Shown here in pieces: positions 15,890 through 23,471 of a stretch of 64,000 nucleotides of DNA. The notes beneath the pieces are model-generated. The model was not told the origin of the DNA, did not search any database, and saw nothing but the letters and a program-made list of their open reading frames with translations. The stretch comes from Agromyces hippuratus. GTDB taxonomy: Bacteria; Actinomycetota; Actinomycetes; Actinomycetales; Microbacteriaceae. The stretch is from NCBI RefSeq assembly GCF_013410355.1, contig NZ_JACCFI010000001.1, positions 3,348,001 to 3,412,000 of the forward strand, written 5' to 3'. The translations under genes were made by a program, and so were the position numbers. The first letter of the stretch is position 1. Every line of letters starts with the position of its first letter.

Positions 15890-17124
15890 TGACCGGATCG
15901 GAGCGCGGGCCGATCGAGCGGCCCGCGCTTTCGCGCTGCATCCGTGTGCCGGCTGACGAGTTCGCCGAACGGTACTGGGGTCGCGAACCGCTGCTCTCGA
16001 CCGCCGCCGAGCTCGGCGCCGGCTTCGACGACCTCTTCTCGGTCGCCGCCGTCGACGAGCTCATCACGCGTCGCGGGGTGCGCACGCCGTTCATCCGCAT
16101 GGCGAACGAGGGTGCGGTGCTCGCGGCATCCGCGTACACCGCCTCGGGTGGGTTCGGAGCCGAGGTCGCCGACCAGGTCTCGAGCGACAAGGTGCTCGCC
16201 GAGTTCGCCGGCGGCGCGACCATCGTGCTGCAGGGACTGCACCGGTTGTGGCCGCCGATCATCGACCACACGCGCGAGCTCATCGACGACCTCGGCCACC
16301 CGGCGCAGGTCAACGCCTACGTCACGCCGCCGTCGTCGCAGGGGTTCGACCCGCACTACGACACCCACGACGTCTTCGTGCTGCAGATCTCGGGCGAGAA
16401 GCACTGGCGCATCCACGCGCCGGTGCACGTCGATCCGCTGCGCGCCCAGCCGTGGGACCAGCACCGGGGAGCCGTGGCGCGTGCAGCCACCGGGGAGCCG
16501 GTCATCGATGCGGTGCTGCGTCCGGGCGATGCGCTCTACCTGCCGCGCGGGTGGATCCATTCGGCGACGGCGCTCGGCGCGACCTCCGTGCACCTGACCA
16601 TCGGCATGGCACCATTCACCCACACCGATGTGGTCGACGTGCTGCTCCGCGAGGTCGGCGAGAACGCCGCGCTGCGCACGTCGCTTCCGCTCGGCATCGA
16701 CCTGCGCGACGAGGAAGCGCTCGCACCCATCGTCGCGCAGACGGTGCAGGCACTCGTCGAGATGCTGCAGCAGACGGATGCCTCGCGGCCGGCCGCCGTG
16801 CTCGCGAACCGGTTCGACGGCGAGACTCGCGCGGAACCGGTCGCGCCGCTCGCGACGCTCGAGGCGCTCGCGACGCTGGATGCGTCGACTGCCGTGCGCT
16901 GGCGCGCATCGCTGCCCGTGCTCGTCACGACCATCGACGACCGTGTGCGCATCGTGGGGCGCGCGAAGACGTTGTCGCTCCCGATCGAGGCCGAGCAGGC
17001 CGTGCGCCGGCTCGCAGCGGGAGGCACCGTCAGGGCGGGCGAGCTGCCCGGCCTCGACGCCGAGAGCGCGGTCGTCGTGGTGCGCCGCCTCATGCGCGAG
17101 GGGTTCGTGGTGGCAGTCGCGTGA
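15889..17124 (+). CDS. JmjC/cupin_4-family Fe(II)/2-oxoglutarate oxygenase
   Basis: A 411-residue protein of the ribosomal-oxygenase type (related to YcfD/RoxA, NO66 and MINA53), expected to hydroxylate a protein or peptide side chain. The metal triad is visible: H156 and D158 in FDPHYDTHDVFVLQISGEKHWRIH, and H224 in LYLPRGWIHSATA. The N-terminal DEFAERYWGREPLLS is the usual cupin_4 entry segment, and a winged-helix-like C-terminal domain (about residues 300-411) corresponds to the RoxA dimer and substrate region. The GTG start overlaps the peptide stop by 1 nt, and its own stop overlaps the ferredoxin start by 4 nt. The expected ribosomal target is the main alternative to the upstream peptide. 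Confidence 0.88.
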   Translation: MTGSERGPIERPALSRCIRVPADEFAERYWGREPLLSTAAELGAGFDDLFSVAAVDELITRRGVRTPFIRMANEGAVLAASAYTASGGFGAEVADQVSSDKVLAEFAGGATIVLQGLHRLWPPIIDHTRELIDDLGHPAQVNAYVTPPSSQGFDPHYDTHDVFVLQISGEKHWRIHAPVHVDPLRAQPWDQHRGAVARAATGEPVIDAVLRPGDALYLPRGWIHSATALGATSVHLTIGMAPFTHTDVVDVLLREVGENAALRTSLPLGIDLRDEEALAPIVAQTVQALVEMLQQTDASRPAAVLANRFDGETRAEPVAPLATLEALATLDASTAVRWRASLPVLVTTIDDRVRIVGRAKTLSLPIEAEQAVRRLAAGGTVRAGELPGLDAESAVVVVRRLMREGFVVAVA

Positions 17125-18011
17125 CCCTCGCCGTCGAGCAGTGGGCACCGTGCAGCGATCGTGCTCGGGAGCGGAGCGATCCGCTCGTCGGCACCGGCCC
17201 GCGCGGGCTGCGGTGGTTCCTCATCGAGGTGGCGGGCAGCTGGGGGCAGAACGCCCTGCTCGACGCGCCGTTCGACCGCGAACTCGGGCGCGCGCTGGTG
17301 CGGCGCATCGAGGGTGCCGGCATGCGGCCGCTCGCGATCCGCCGCACCGGTCGCCGCGCTGCACCGAAGGCGCAGCGGTGGGCGATCGTCGATTCACGGC
17401 CGGGTCGCGAGCGCGTCGTCTGGGGTGAGGTGCCGGATGCGGCGGCCCTGATCGACGTGCCGCTCGACGGGTCGACGGGCACGCCGTCGTCGCAGCCCGT
17501 CTACTGCGTCTGCACCCATGCCCGGCACGACCGATGCTGCGCTGTGCGCGGTCGTCGGGTGGTCGCCGCGCTCGCCGAATCGCGCCCCGACGAGACCTGG
17601 GAGTGCTCGCACCTCGGCGGCGACCGGTTCGCCGGAACCATGGTGGTCTTCCCGCACGGGCTCTACTACGGGTACGCCGACGACGGCGACCCCGTGCGCA
17701 TCGCCGACGCCTTCGACGCCGGCCGCATCGTGCCCGACCGGTACCGGGGGCGCAGCTCGCTGACCCATCCGGTGCAGGCCGCCCAGCATTTCGCCCGCGA
17801 GGCGCTCGGTGACGAACGCATCGACTCGTATGCGCCGATCGCCGAGGAGGCGGCCGACACCGGATGGCGCGTTCGGCTCGGCGACGACCGTGGCGACCTC
17901 GTCGTCGAGCTCGAGGAGACCCGCTCCGAACCCCTGCTGTCGACGTGCGCCGCGACGCGGTTCGTGCAGGTGCGGCAGTACGCGCTCCGGTCGATCGCGT
18001 CCAACGGCTAG
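17121..18011 (+). CDS. Sucrase/ferredoxin-like (thioredoxin-fold [2Fe-2S]) protein
   Basis: A 296-residue protein of the Suc_Fer-like family. Candidate cluster ligands are in CVCTHARHDRCCAVRG (about residues 132-147) and in WECSHLGGDRFAGT (about 159-172); the CTHxxxDxCC plus CSHxGGxxFA pair is the family signature. Such proteins are electron carriers related to thioredoxin-like ferredoxins. The GTG at 17121 overlaps the oxygenase stop (GTGA), so the two are translationally coupled. Supplying electrons to keep the iron of the oxygenase reduced is an attractive role, by inference. The stop codon lies in a perfect 14-bp palindrome (18004-18017). Confidence 0.85.
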   Translation: MTLAVEQWAPCSDRARERSDPLVGTGPRGLRWFLIEVAGSWGQNALLDAPFDRELGRALVRRIEGAGMRPLAIRRTGRRAAPKAQRWAIVDSRPGRERVVWGEVPDAAALIDVPLDGSTGTPSSQPVYCVCTHARHDRCCAVRGRRVVAALAESRPDETWECSHLGGDRFAGTMVVFPHGLYYGYADDGDPVRIADAFDAGRIVPDRYRGRSSLTHPVQAAQHFAREALGDERIDSYAPIAEEAADTGWRVRLGDDRGDLVVELEETRSEPLLSTCAATRFVQVRQYALRSIASNG

Positions 18012-18145
18012 CCGTTCGAGCGGTGCGTCATCTGCGTGCTGCCTGCGAATCGGGCGCCGGGGCTCACGGTTCCGGCGATTCCGGAGTATCTTGTGCGACA
18101 CGCGTTATATCGCGTTCTCGGCAGTGCGGGTTGGAATAGAGCGGG

Positions 18146-18790
18146 GTGGTGCACGTGACCGGCATCGAAGCGATCCTGATCGGGCTCGGGGCGATCGTGC
18201 TGCTCTCGATCGGCGTCATGGTGACGTTCGTGCTCGTCGTTCGGGCCCTCGTGCGTCGTGTTCGCAGCAGCCGTGCGGTCGGCGCCACGGCGCTGCGCGC
18301 CCGGGCCCGCGTGAGCCACGGGCCGCAACGAACGGTGCTCGCCCTGCGCGTTCGGCTCGCCGACGCCCTGCACAGCGGGCGCGCCGCCGTCGAGCTCTCC
18401 GGCGAATCGGGGGGATCGGGCGGTGCCCGCGGCGAGCTGCCGCGACTCTTCCGACGCATCAGCGAGGAGGGCGGCGTGCTCGACCTGCAGTTGCGATTGA
18501 TGGAGTCCGAGACGAACTCCGCCGTGCTCGGTGACGAGATCCCCGCGGCTCGCCGCCGCGTCGAACAGGTCGAGGTGCTCGTGCGAAGGGTGCGCGATGC
18601 CGTGGCATCCGGTCTCTCGGGTACGACCGACGATGCACTGTCCGCGCTCGGCTCCGACGTCGACCGCGAGGTCGCGGCCCTGCAGTCGGGCATCGAAGAA
18701 CTTCAGGCGCTGAACCGACGCGACGGTCGCGTCGGCGTGACGCGACCGCCGACGACTTCCACCGTTCGAGATGAGGGGAACCGACCATGA
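18146..18790 (+). CDS. Single-pass membrane coiled-coil protein, PspA partner
   Basis: A 214-residue protein with one N-terminal membrane helix (about residues 6-32), a basic stop-transfer stretch (VRRVRSSR), a Gly/Ser linker near residue 90, and a long charged helical region to the end. No family is recognised. It overlaps pspA by 4 nt (18787-18790), so it is translated together with it. By analogy with the mycobacterial PspA-PspM arrangement it probably anchors or tunes PspA at the membrane; this is inference from context. Start choice is open among the GTG codons at 18146, 18149 and 18155. Confidence 0.75.
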   Translation: MVHVTGIEAILIGLGAIVLLSIGVMVTFVLVVRALVRRVRSSRAVGATALRARARVSHGPQRTVLALRVRLADALHSGRAAVELSGESGGSGGARGELPRLFRRISEEGGVLDLQLRLMESETNSAVLGDEIPAARRRVEQVEVLVRRVRDAVASGLSGTTDDALSALGSDVDREVAALQSGIEELQALNRRDGRVGVTRPPTTSTVRDEGNRP

Positions 18791-19560
18791 GCACCAGCAA
18801 CAGCAACTCCGCGCGGATGCGGACCATCTTCCGGAGCAAGACCTCGAAGGCGCTCGATCGCATGGAGGACCCGCGCGAGACCCTCGACGACAGTTACGAC
18901 CAGCAGGTGAAACTGCTCCAGCAGGTTCGCCTCGCGGTCGCCGAGGTCGCGACCGCGAAGAAGCGCATCGAGCTGCAGGGTGAAGAGATGGGTGCGCGCT
19001 ATCAGCGCCTGGGCTCGCAGGCCGCCGAGGCGCTCGCGCAGGGGCGCGAAGACCTCGCACGGGCCGCGCTCGAGCGTCGCGCCATGCTCGAGGGTCAGGT
19101 TGCGCAGTTGCAGCAGCAGTTCACCGCGCTCGATCGCCAGACGGCGCAGCTGCAGGACCGGGAGCGCCGGCTCACCGATCAGGTGGCCGCGTTCCGCATC
19201 GAGAAGGAGACCATCAAGGCGACCTACACGGCATCCGAGGCGCAGGTGCGTGCCAACGAGGCCGTCTCCGGCATCAGCAACAGCATCACCGATGTCGGGT
19301 CGAGCCTCGACCGTGCGCGCGACCGCGTCGCGCAGATGCAGGCCCGCGCCGCCGCGACCGACGAACTGCTCGCCAGTGGCGCCCTGACCGACCTCACGGC
19401 CGCGCCCGACGCCGACATCGAGCGTCAGCTCGCCGCCGTCTCGGCCCAGGCGGAGATCGAACGTCAGCTGGAGGCGCTGAAGGGGGCTCCCGGCCAGGCC
19501 GGCGGTGCAACGGAGCGTCCGGGACCCGACGGGTGGTTGAGCATCGGGCGAGCGGGCTGA
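18787..19560 (+). CDS. pspA: PspA/IM30-family envelope-stress protein
   Basis: A 257-residue, almost entirely helical protein. The N-terminal MRTIFRSKTSKALDRMEDPRETLDDSYDQQVKLLQQVR is the amphipathic helix plus first coiled coil of PspA/Vipp1; the DPRETLDxSY pattern is typical of the actinobacterial branch. Long heptad-rich stretches follow to about residue 215, then a Gly/Pro-rich tail. PspA binds stressed membranes and assembles into ESCRT-III-like polymers. Its ATG overlaps the upstream membrane-protein gene. A short hairpin follows at 19582-19602. Confidence 0.92.
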   Translation: MSTSNSNSARMRTIFRSKTSKALDRMEDPRETLDDSYDQQVKLLQQVRLAVAEVATAKKRIELQGEEMGARYQRLGSQAAEALAQGREDLARAALERRAMLEGQVAQLQQQFTALDRQTAQLQDRERRLTDQVAAFRIEKETIKATYTASEAQVRANEAVSGISNSITDVGSSLDRARDRVAQMQARAAATDELLASGALTDLTAAPDADIERQLAAVSAQAEIERQLEALKGAPGQAGGATERPGPDGWLSIGRAG

Positions 19561-19581
19561 CGCCGGGTGCCTCCTGGACGT

Positions 19582-19602
19582 CTGCCGCGACTGATGCGGC
19601 AG
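19582..19602 (+). terminator. Short hairpin after pspA
   Basis: CTGCCGC (19582-19588) pairs with GCGGCAG (19596-19602) around a 7-nt loop, 22 bp after the pspA stop. It is a moderate candidate terminator without a T-tract. Confidence 0.4.
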
Positions 19603-19616
19603 CCGCGACGCGCGGG

Positions 19617-19715
19617 TACTGTGAAGGGGCGGTCGTGATCGCCGGGCTCGAATGAGCCGGCGGCGAACGCCGCGGTGGGAACCCTGCACCCACGCCTGAA
19701 CGGAGCGCGACACCG
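19617..19715 (+). ncRNA. Structured 5' leader of the transglycosylase gene
   Basis: After a -10-like TACTGT (19617-19622), four consecutive small hairpins can be drawn: 19628-19643 (GGCGGT/ATCGCC, loop CGTG), 19645-19658 (GGCTC/GAGCC, loop GAAT), 19660-19673 (GCGGC/GCCGC, loop GAAC) and 19675-19693 (GTGGG/CCCAC). The gene has no obvious ribosome-binding site beyond CGGAGCG. A regulatory leader is plausible; it does not match the known c-di-AMP (ydaO) riboswitch found before other actinobacterial wall hydrolases. Confidence 0.35.
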
Positions 19716-20612
19716 ATGTCCTGGCATGACGATTTCGACGACGACGAGTACGGAACGCGTCGCCCGGGCCGAGCGCCGGGGTCGAAGTGGCGGATCGTCC
19801 GGCGGGCCGCGGCATCCGTCGGCATCGTGGTCGGGGCGGTCGCGCTCGTGGTCGGCGCCGTCGTCGCGGTGAACCTCGTCGGCACGGCGACCAACCCCGA
19901 CGGCTTCGCGGCGCCCGACGCCTACGGGCCGGGCGTGGCGATGCCGCAGCTGACCACGCCGCCTGAGGCGGACGCCGATGAGCAGCCGGCGAACGGCGAC
20001 GCCATACCCGAGGAGCCGACCGGGCTCTCGGGCTCGAAGCTCGCGCCGATGCCGTCGGTCGACCCCGAATGGCTGGCGAGCATCTCGGAGGCCACCGACA
20101 TTCCCAAGCGAGCACTGTCGGCCTATGCGCTCGCCCACGTCATGATCGCCGAGGAGGACGCCGAGTGCGGTCTCGACTGGGCGACGATCGCCGCGATCGG
20201 CGCCGTCGAGTCCGATCACGGGCGGCACGGCGATTCGAAGCTCGACTCCAACGGCAACGCCCAGCCGCCGATCATCGGACCGGCGCTCGACGGCGGAGCC
20301 GATGTCGCGAAGATCGACGACACCGACGACGGCGAGTACGACGGCGACACGAAGTGGGATCGCGCGGTCGGCCCGATGCAGTTCATCCCATCGACATGGC
20401 AGAAGTGGGGCAGCGACGGCGACGGCGACGGTGTCGCCGACCCGAACCAGATCGACGACGCCGCCCTGTCGACGGCGCGCTATCTCTGCGAGTCGGGCGA
20501 GATGACGAACTCCGAGGGCTGGCGCGCCGCCGTCCTCTCGTACAACCACGACAACGACTACGTCGACAGGATCGCGACCACCGCGCTCGAGTTCGCCGAC
20601 TCGGTCGGCTGA
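19716..20612 (+). CDS. Membrane-anchored lytic murein transglycosylase (SLT_2-like)
   Basis: A 298-residue exported peptidoglycan hydrolase. A charged cytoplasmic N-terminus (acidic DDFDDDEYGTRRPGR) is followed by a membrane helix at about residues 33-55, a Pro/Ala-rich linker, and a catalytic domain from about 120. IAAIGAVESDHGRHG holds the presumed catalytic Glu, and VGPMQFIPSTWQKW is the transglycosylase signature. The insertion DGDGDGVADPNQIDDAA resembles a Ca-binding loop seen in this family. It cleaves the MurNAc-GlcNAc bond. It stands alone, next to the PspA envelope-stress pair, with a structured leader upstream and a strong terminator downstream. Confidence 0.92.
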   Translation: MSWHDDFDDDEYGTRRPGRAPGSKWRIVRRAAASVGIVVGAVALVVGAVVAVNLVGTATNPDGFAAPDAYGPGVAMPQLTTPPEADADEQPANGDAIPEEPTGLSGSKLAPMPSVDPEWLASISEATDIPKRALSAYALAHVMIAEEDAECGLDWATIAAIGAVESDHGRHGDSKLDSNGNAQPPIIGPALDGGADVAKIDDTDDGEYDGDTKWDRAVGPMQFIPSTWQKWGSDGDGDGVADPNQIDDAALSTARYLCESGEMTNSEGWRAAVLSYNHDNDYVDRIATTALEFADSVG

Positions 20613-20619
20613 GCCGGGC

Positions 20620-20641
20620 AGCGGATGCCGCGGCATCCGCT
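20620..20641. repeat. Perfect 22-bp palindrome containing CGGATGCCGCGGCATCCG
   Basis: The left arm 20620-20630 and right arm 20631-20641 are exact reverse complements with no spacer. The 18-bp core recurs intergenically at 40964-40981. It lies just after the transglycosylase stop and before the terminator. Confidence 0.8.
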
Positions 20642-20670
20642 CGATGCGCGATGATGCCCGCGTGAACGAC

Positions 20671-20702
20671 GATGCGCCCGCCCTCGGAAGGGCGGGCGCA
20701 TC
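20671..20702. terminator. Strong bidirectional terminator hairpin
   Basis: A perfect 14-bp stem (GATGCGCCCGCCCT at 20671-20684, complement at 20689-20702) with a CGGA tetraloop. It sits between the convergent transglycosylase and acyl-CoA dehydrogenase genes and probably ends both transcripts. Confidence 0.85.
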
Positions 20703-20723
20703 GGGTCGTGCCGAGCGGTCAGC

Positions 20724-22520
20724 TCAGACGCGGACTCCGCGAGTGGCCGCATCGGCGAGCGCCTCGCCGCTGAGGGCGAAGAGGTCGCGCGACCCGGCGG
20801 TGGCTGCGCCGACGAGGCCTGCGGCCTGCGGCAGCAGCTGCTCGGCGTAGAACCGGGCGAGCGGCAGCTGCGTCTCGGCGATGCCGTCGTCGTCGAGGCC
20901 GCGAGCGGCGAGCGCGGACTTGGCCATGAGCCACCCGCCGACCACGAGGCCCCAGATGCGCTGGTAGGGCGTGGAGCCCGAGAGCACGGCGTTCGGGTCG
21001 GTGGCGCCGGTGCGGAGCATCCAGACCGTGGTCTGCTCGAGCGCGTCGAGCTGGGCGTTCAGCTGCGTGCGGATCGAGGCGAACTCCTCACCGGCAGCGG
21101 CGAGCTCGCCGTCGAGCTCGCGCATCGAGGCGATGAACTCGAGTGCGGATGCCCCGTCGCGCACCGGGAGCTTGCGGCCGACGAGGTCGGCGGCCTGCAC
21201 GCCGTTGGTGCCCTCGTAGATCGCGGCGATGCGCACGTCGCGGTAGTGCTGTGCCGCGCCGGTCTCCTCGATGAAGCCCATGCCGCCGTGGATCTGCAGC
21301 GCGAGCGACGTGAGCTCGTTGCCGAGGTCGGTGCCGAACGACTTGTTGATGGGCGTGAGCAGGCCGACGATCTCGTTGGCGCGAGCGCGCGTCGCGGGGT
21401 CGGGGTGGTGCGTCGACACGTCGGTGTAGGTCGCGGTCAGCAGCATCATGCGGCGCATCGCGGCGATGTACGCCTTCTGCGTCATGAGCATGCGGCGCAC
21501 GTCGGGGAAGTCGATGATGGGGGAGTCCTGGGTGGCGCCGATCGCGCGGCCCTGGATGCGCTCCCGCGCGTAGTCGAGCGACTGCTGGTAGGCGCGCTCC
21601 GACACGGCGAGGCCCTGCATGCCGACCGAGAGGCGGGCGCTGTTCATCATGACGAACATGATGCGCATGCCGATGTTCTCGTCACCGACGAGGTAGCCGG
21701 TCGCGTCCTCGTAGGAGAGCACGCACGTGGGCGAACCGTGGATGCCCATCTTGTGCTCGACGCCGACGGTGTGCACGCCGTTGCGCTCGCCGAGCGAGCC
21801 GTCGTCGTTCATGAGGAACTTCGGCACGATGAAGATCGAGATGCCCTTCGTGCCGGCCGGCGCGTCGGGGGTGCGGGCGAGCACGAGGTGCACGATCTGC
21901 TCGCTGAGGTCGTGGTCGCCGAAGGTGATGAAGATCTTCTGGCCGGTGATGCCGTAGGTGCCGTCGTCGCGCTTGACGGCCTTCGTGGTGAGCGCGCCGA
22001 CGTCGGTGCCGGCGTGCGGCTCGGTGAGGTTCATGGTGCCGGCCCACTCGCCGGTGACCATCTTCGGCAGCCACTGCTGCTTCTGCTCGTCGCTGCCGTA
22101 GTGCAGCAGTGCCTCGATCGCACCCTGCGTGAGCAGCGGCGCGAGGGCGAAGGCCATGTTCGCGGTCGCCATGAGCTCCTGGAGCGCGAGGCCGATGGTG
22201 CGCGGGAATCCGCCGCCGCCGAACGCCTCGGGCAGCGGCACCGAGCCCCAGCCGGCGTCGACGTAGGCCGAGTAGGCCTCCTTGAAGCCGGTGGCGGTGG
22301 TGACGGTTCCGTCGGAGTTCAGCTTCGAACCCTCGAGGTCGCCGGCTCGGTTGGTCGGGGCCACGACTTCGGCCATGAAGTTGCCGGCCTCGTCGAGGAT
22401 CTCGGTGACGGTCTCGAGGTCGGCGTGCTCGAAGCCGGGCAGCTGCGCGACGGCGTCGTAGTCCACGACATGCTCGAGGGCGAAGGCGATATCTGCAACA
22501 GGGGGTCGGAATCCACTCAT
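20724..22520 (-). CDS. Long-type acyl-CoA dehydrogenase (FadE5-like, with C-terminal extension)
   Basis: A 598-residue flavoenzyme oxidising acyl-CoA to trans-2-enoyl-CoA and passing electrons to ETF. Standard ACAD domains are present: N-terminal helical, middle beta (MNLTEPHAGTDVGAL, the flavin-contacting signature, and ITGQKIFIT), and C-terminal helical. The catalytic base is E436 in AAIYEGTNGVQAADL. About 150 extra C-terminal residues mark the broad or long-chain subgroup like mycobacterial FadE5 and acyl-CoA dehydrogenase/AcdA-like proteins. Start ATG 22520 (MSGFRPP) fits family alignments; upstream codons in frame lack support. It is divergent from etfB, with a KstR2-type inverted repeat in between, so it likely shares regulation with the ETF operon. 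Confidence 0.93.
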   Translation of the reverse strand: MSGFRPPVADIAFALEHVVDYDAVAQLPGFEHADLETVTEILDEAGNFMAEVVAPTNRAGDLEGSKLNSDGTVTTATGFKEAYSAYVDAGWGSVPLPEAFGGGGFPRTIGLALQELMATANMAFALAPLLTQGAIEALLHYGSDEQKQQWLPKMVTGEWAGTMNLTEPHAGTDVGALTTKAVKRDDGTYGITGQKIFITFGDHDLSEQIVHLVLARTPDAPAGTKGISIFIVPKFLMNDDGSLGERNGVHTVGVEHKMGIHGSPTCVLSYEDATGYLVGDENIGMRIMFVMMNSARLSVGMQGLAVSERAYQQSLDYARERIQGRAIGATQDSPIIDFPDVRRMLMTQKAYIAAMRRMMLLTATYTDVSTHHPDPATRARANEIVGLLTPINKSFGTDLGNELTSLALQIHGGMGFIEETGAAQHYRDVRIAAIYEGTNGVQAADLVGRKLPVRDGASALEFIASMRELDGELAAAGEEFASIRTQLNAQLDALEQTTVWMLRTGATDPNAVLSGSTPYQRIWGLVVGGWLMAKSALAARGLDDDGIAETQLPLARFYAEQLLPQAAGLVGAATAGSRDLFALSGEALADAATRGVRV

Positions 22521-22640
22521 GCCCGCAGCGTAACCCGGCGCCTCTCGAGTGAGCATGAACTGTGCGGGTTCCACGAGCGTGGCCGGTTGCTGCGCGCGCG
22601 GGTTTGGCGGCATCCCACAAAACAGGCCCCTTTTCGGGCA

Positions 22641-22654
22641 AGCAAGTGCTTGGT
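22641..22654. promoter_or_regulatory. KstR2-type TetR operator upstream of etfB
   Basis: AGCAAGTGCTTGGT matches the known KstR2 consensus AnCAAGnnCTTGnT at every fixed base; CAAGCA/TGCTTG is a perfect inverted repeat. It lies just 5' of TAGGAT (22655-22660), a -10-like hexamer for etfB, so binding would block that promoter. The TetR gene at 26035 in the same operon is the likely ligand-responsive partner. Confidence 0.6.
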
Positions 22655-22684
22655 TAGGATGAAGCAACTCGTCGAAGGAGCGGA

Positions 22685-23461
22685 ATGAAGATCGTCGTCC
22701 TGGTCAAGGAAGTCCCCGACACGTACGGAGACCGCAAGCTCAACCTGCAGACCGGCCTCGCCGACCGTGCTGCGAGCGAGACGGTGCTCGACGAGATCAG
22801 CGAGCGCGCGCTCGAGGTGGCGCTCGCCCACTCCGACTCCCACGCCGACACCGAGGTCGTCGTGCTGTCGATGTCACCCGGGTCGGCTGCGGCGACCGTG
22901 CGCAAGGGCCTCGCGATGGGCGCCGCGAGCGCCGTGCAGGTCGTCGACGAGACGCTCCTCGGCGCCGACCTCGGCCTCACCGCCGAGGTGCTCGCGGCCG
23001 CGCTGCAGCGCATCGGCTTCGACCTCGTGATCGCGGGCAACCAGTCGACCGACGGTTCCGGCGGAGTGCTGCCGGCCATGATCGCCGAACTCCTCGACGT
23101 GCCGAACGCGACGAGCCTGAACTCGGTCGAGATCGACGGCGCCGAACTTCGCGGGGAGCGCGCGACCGACCACGGCACGATGCAGGTCACGGCGTCGCTG
23201 CCCGCGGTGATCTCGATCACCGAGGCGCTGCCCGATGCCCGGTTCCCGAACTTCAAGGGCATCATGGCCGCCAAGAAGAAGCCGTTCGAGACGCTCTCGC
23301 TCACCGACCTCGGCGTCGACGCCGAGAGCACGGAGGCGTCGCGCTCGATCGTGATCTCGCTCGGCGAGAAGCCGCCCCGCTCGGCGGGCACCAAGATCGT
23401 CGACGAGGGTGATGCCGGCGAGCGCCTCGCCGAGTACCTCGTCCAGAACCGGCTCGCGTAA
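22685..23461 (+). CDS. etfB: Electron transfer flavoprotein beta subunit
   Basis: A 258-residue ETF subunit that binds AMP and, with EtfA, carries electrons from acyl-CoA dehydrogenases. The start MKIVVLVKEVPDT and the central DLVIAGNQSTDGSGGVLPAMIAELL (substrate-channel and nucleotide region) are diagnostic. PNFKGIMAAKKKP near residue 185 is the recognition-loop and C-terminal-arm region. AAGGAG lies 6 nt before ATG 22685. It is followed at 10 bp by etfA. The promoter region carries a KstR2-type operator, so expression is probably repressed until acyl-CoA intermediates are present. Confidence 0.97.
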   Translation: MKIVVLVKEVPDTYGDRKLNLQTGLADRAASETVLDEISERALEVALAHSDSHADTEVVVLSMSPGSAAATVRKGLAMGAASAVQVVDETLLGADLGLTAEVLAAALQRIGFDLVIAGNQSTDGSGGVLPAMIAELLDVPNATSLNSVEIDGAELRGERATDHGTMQVTASLPAVISITEALPDARFPNFKGIMAAKKKPFETLSLTDLGVDAESTEASRSIVISLGEKPPRSAGTKIVDEGDAGERLAEYLVQNRLA

Positions 23462-23471
23462 AGGGACCACG

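Noticed and set aside
19617..19715. c-di-AMP (ydaO) riboswitch before the transglycosylase
   Set aside because: The leader is too short and lacks the GGGGAACC/GGGGUGAA core order of that class.
21246..22688. A 480-codon plus-strand frame opposite the acyl-CoA dehydrogenase
   Set aside because: Composition is Val/Arg/His/Glu-biased without motifs; the minus strand carries an unmistakable FadE-type enzyme.
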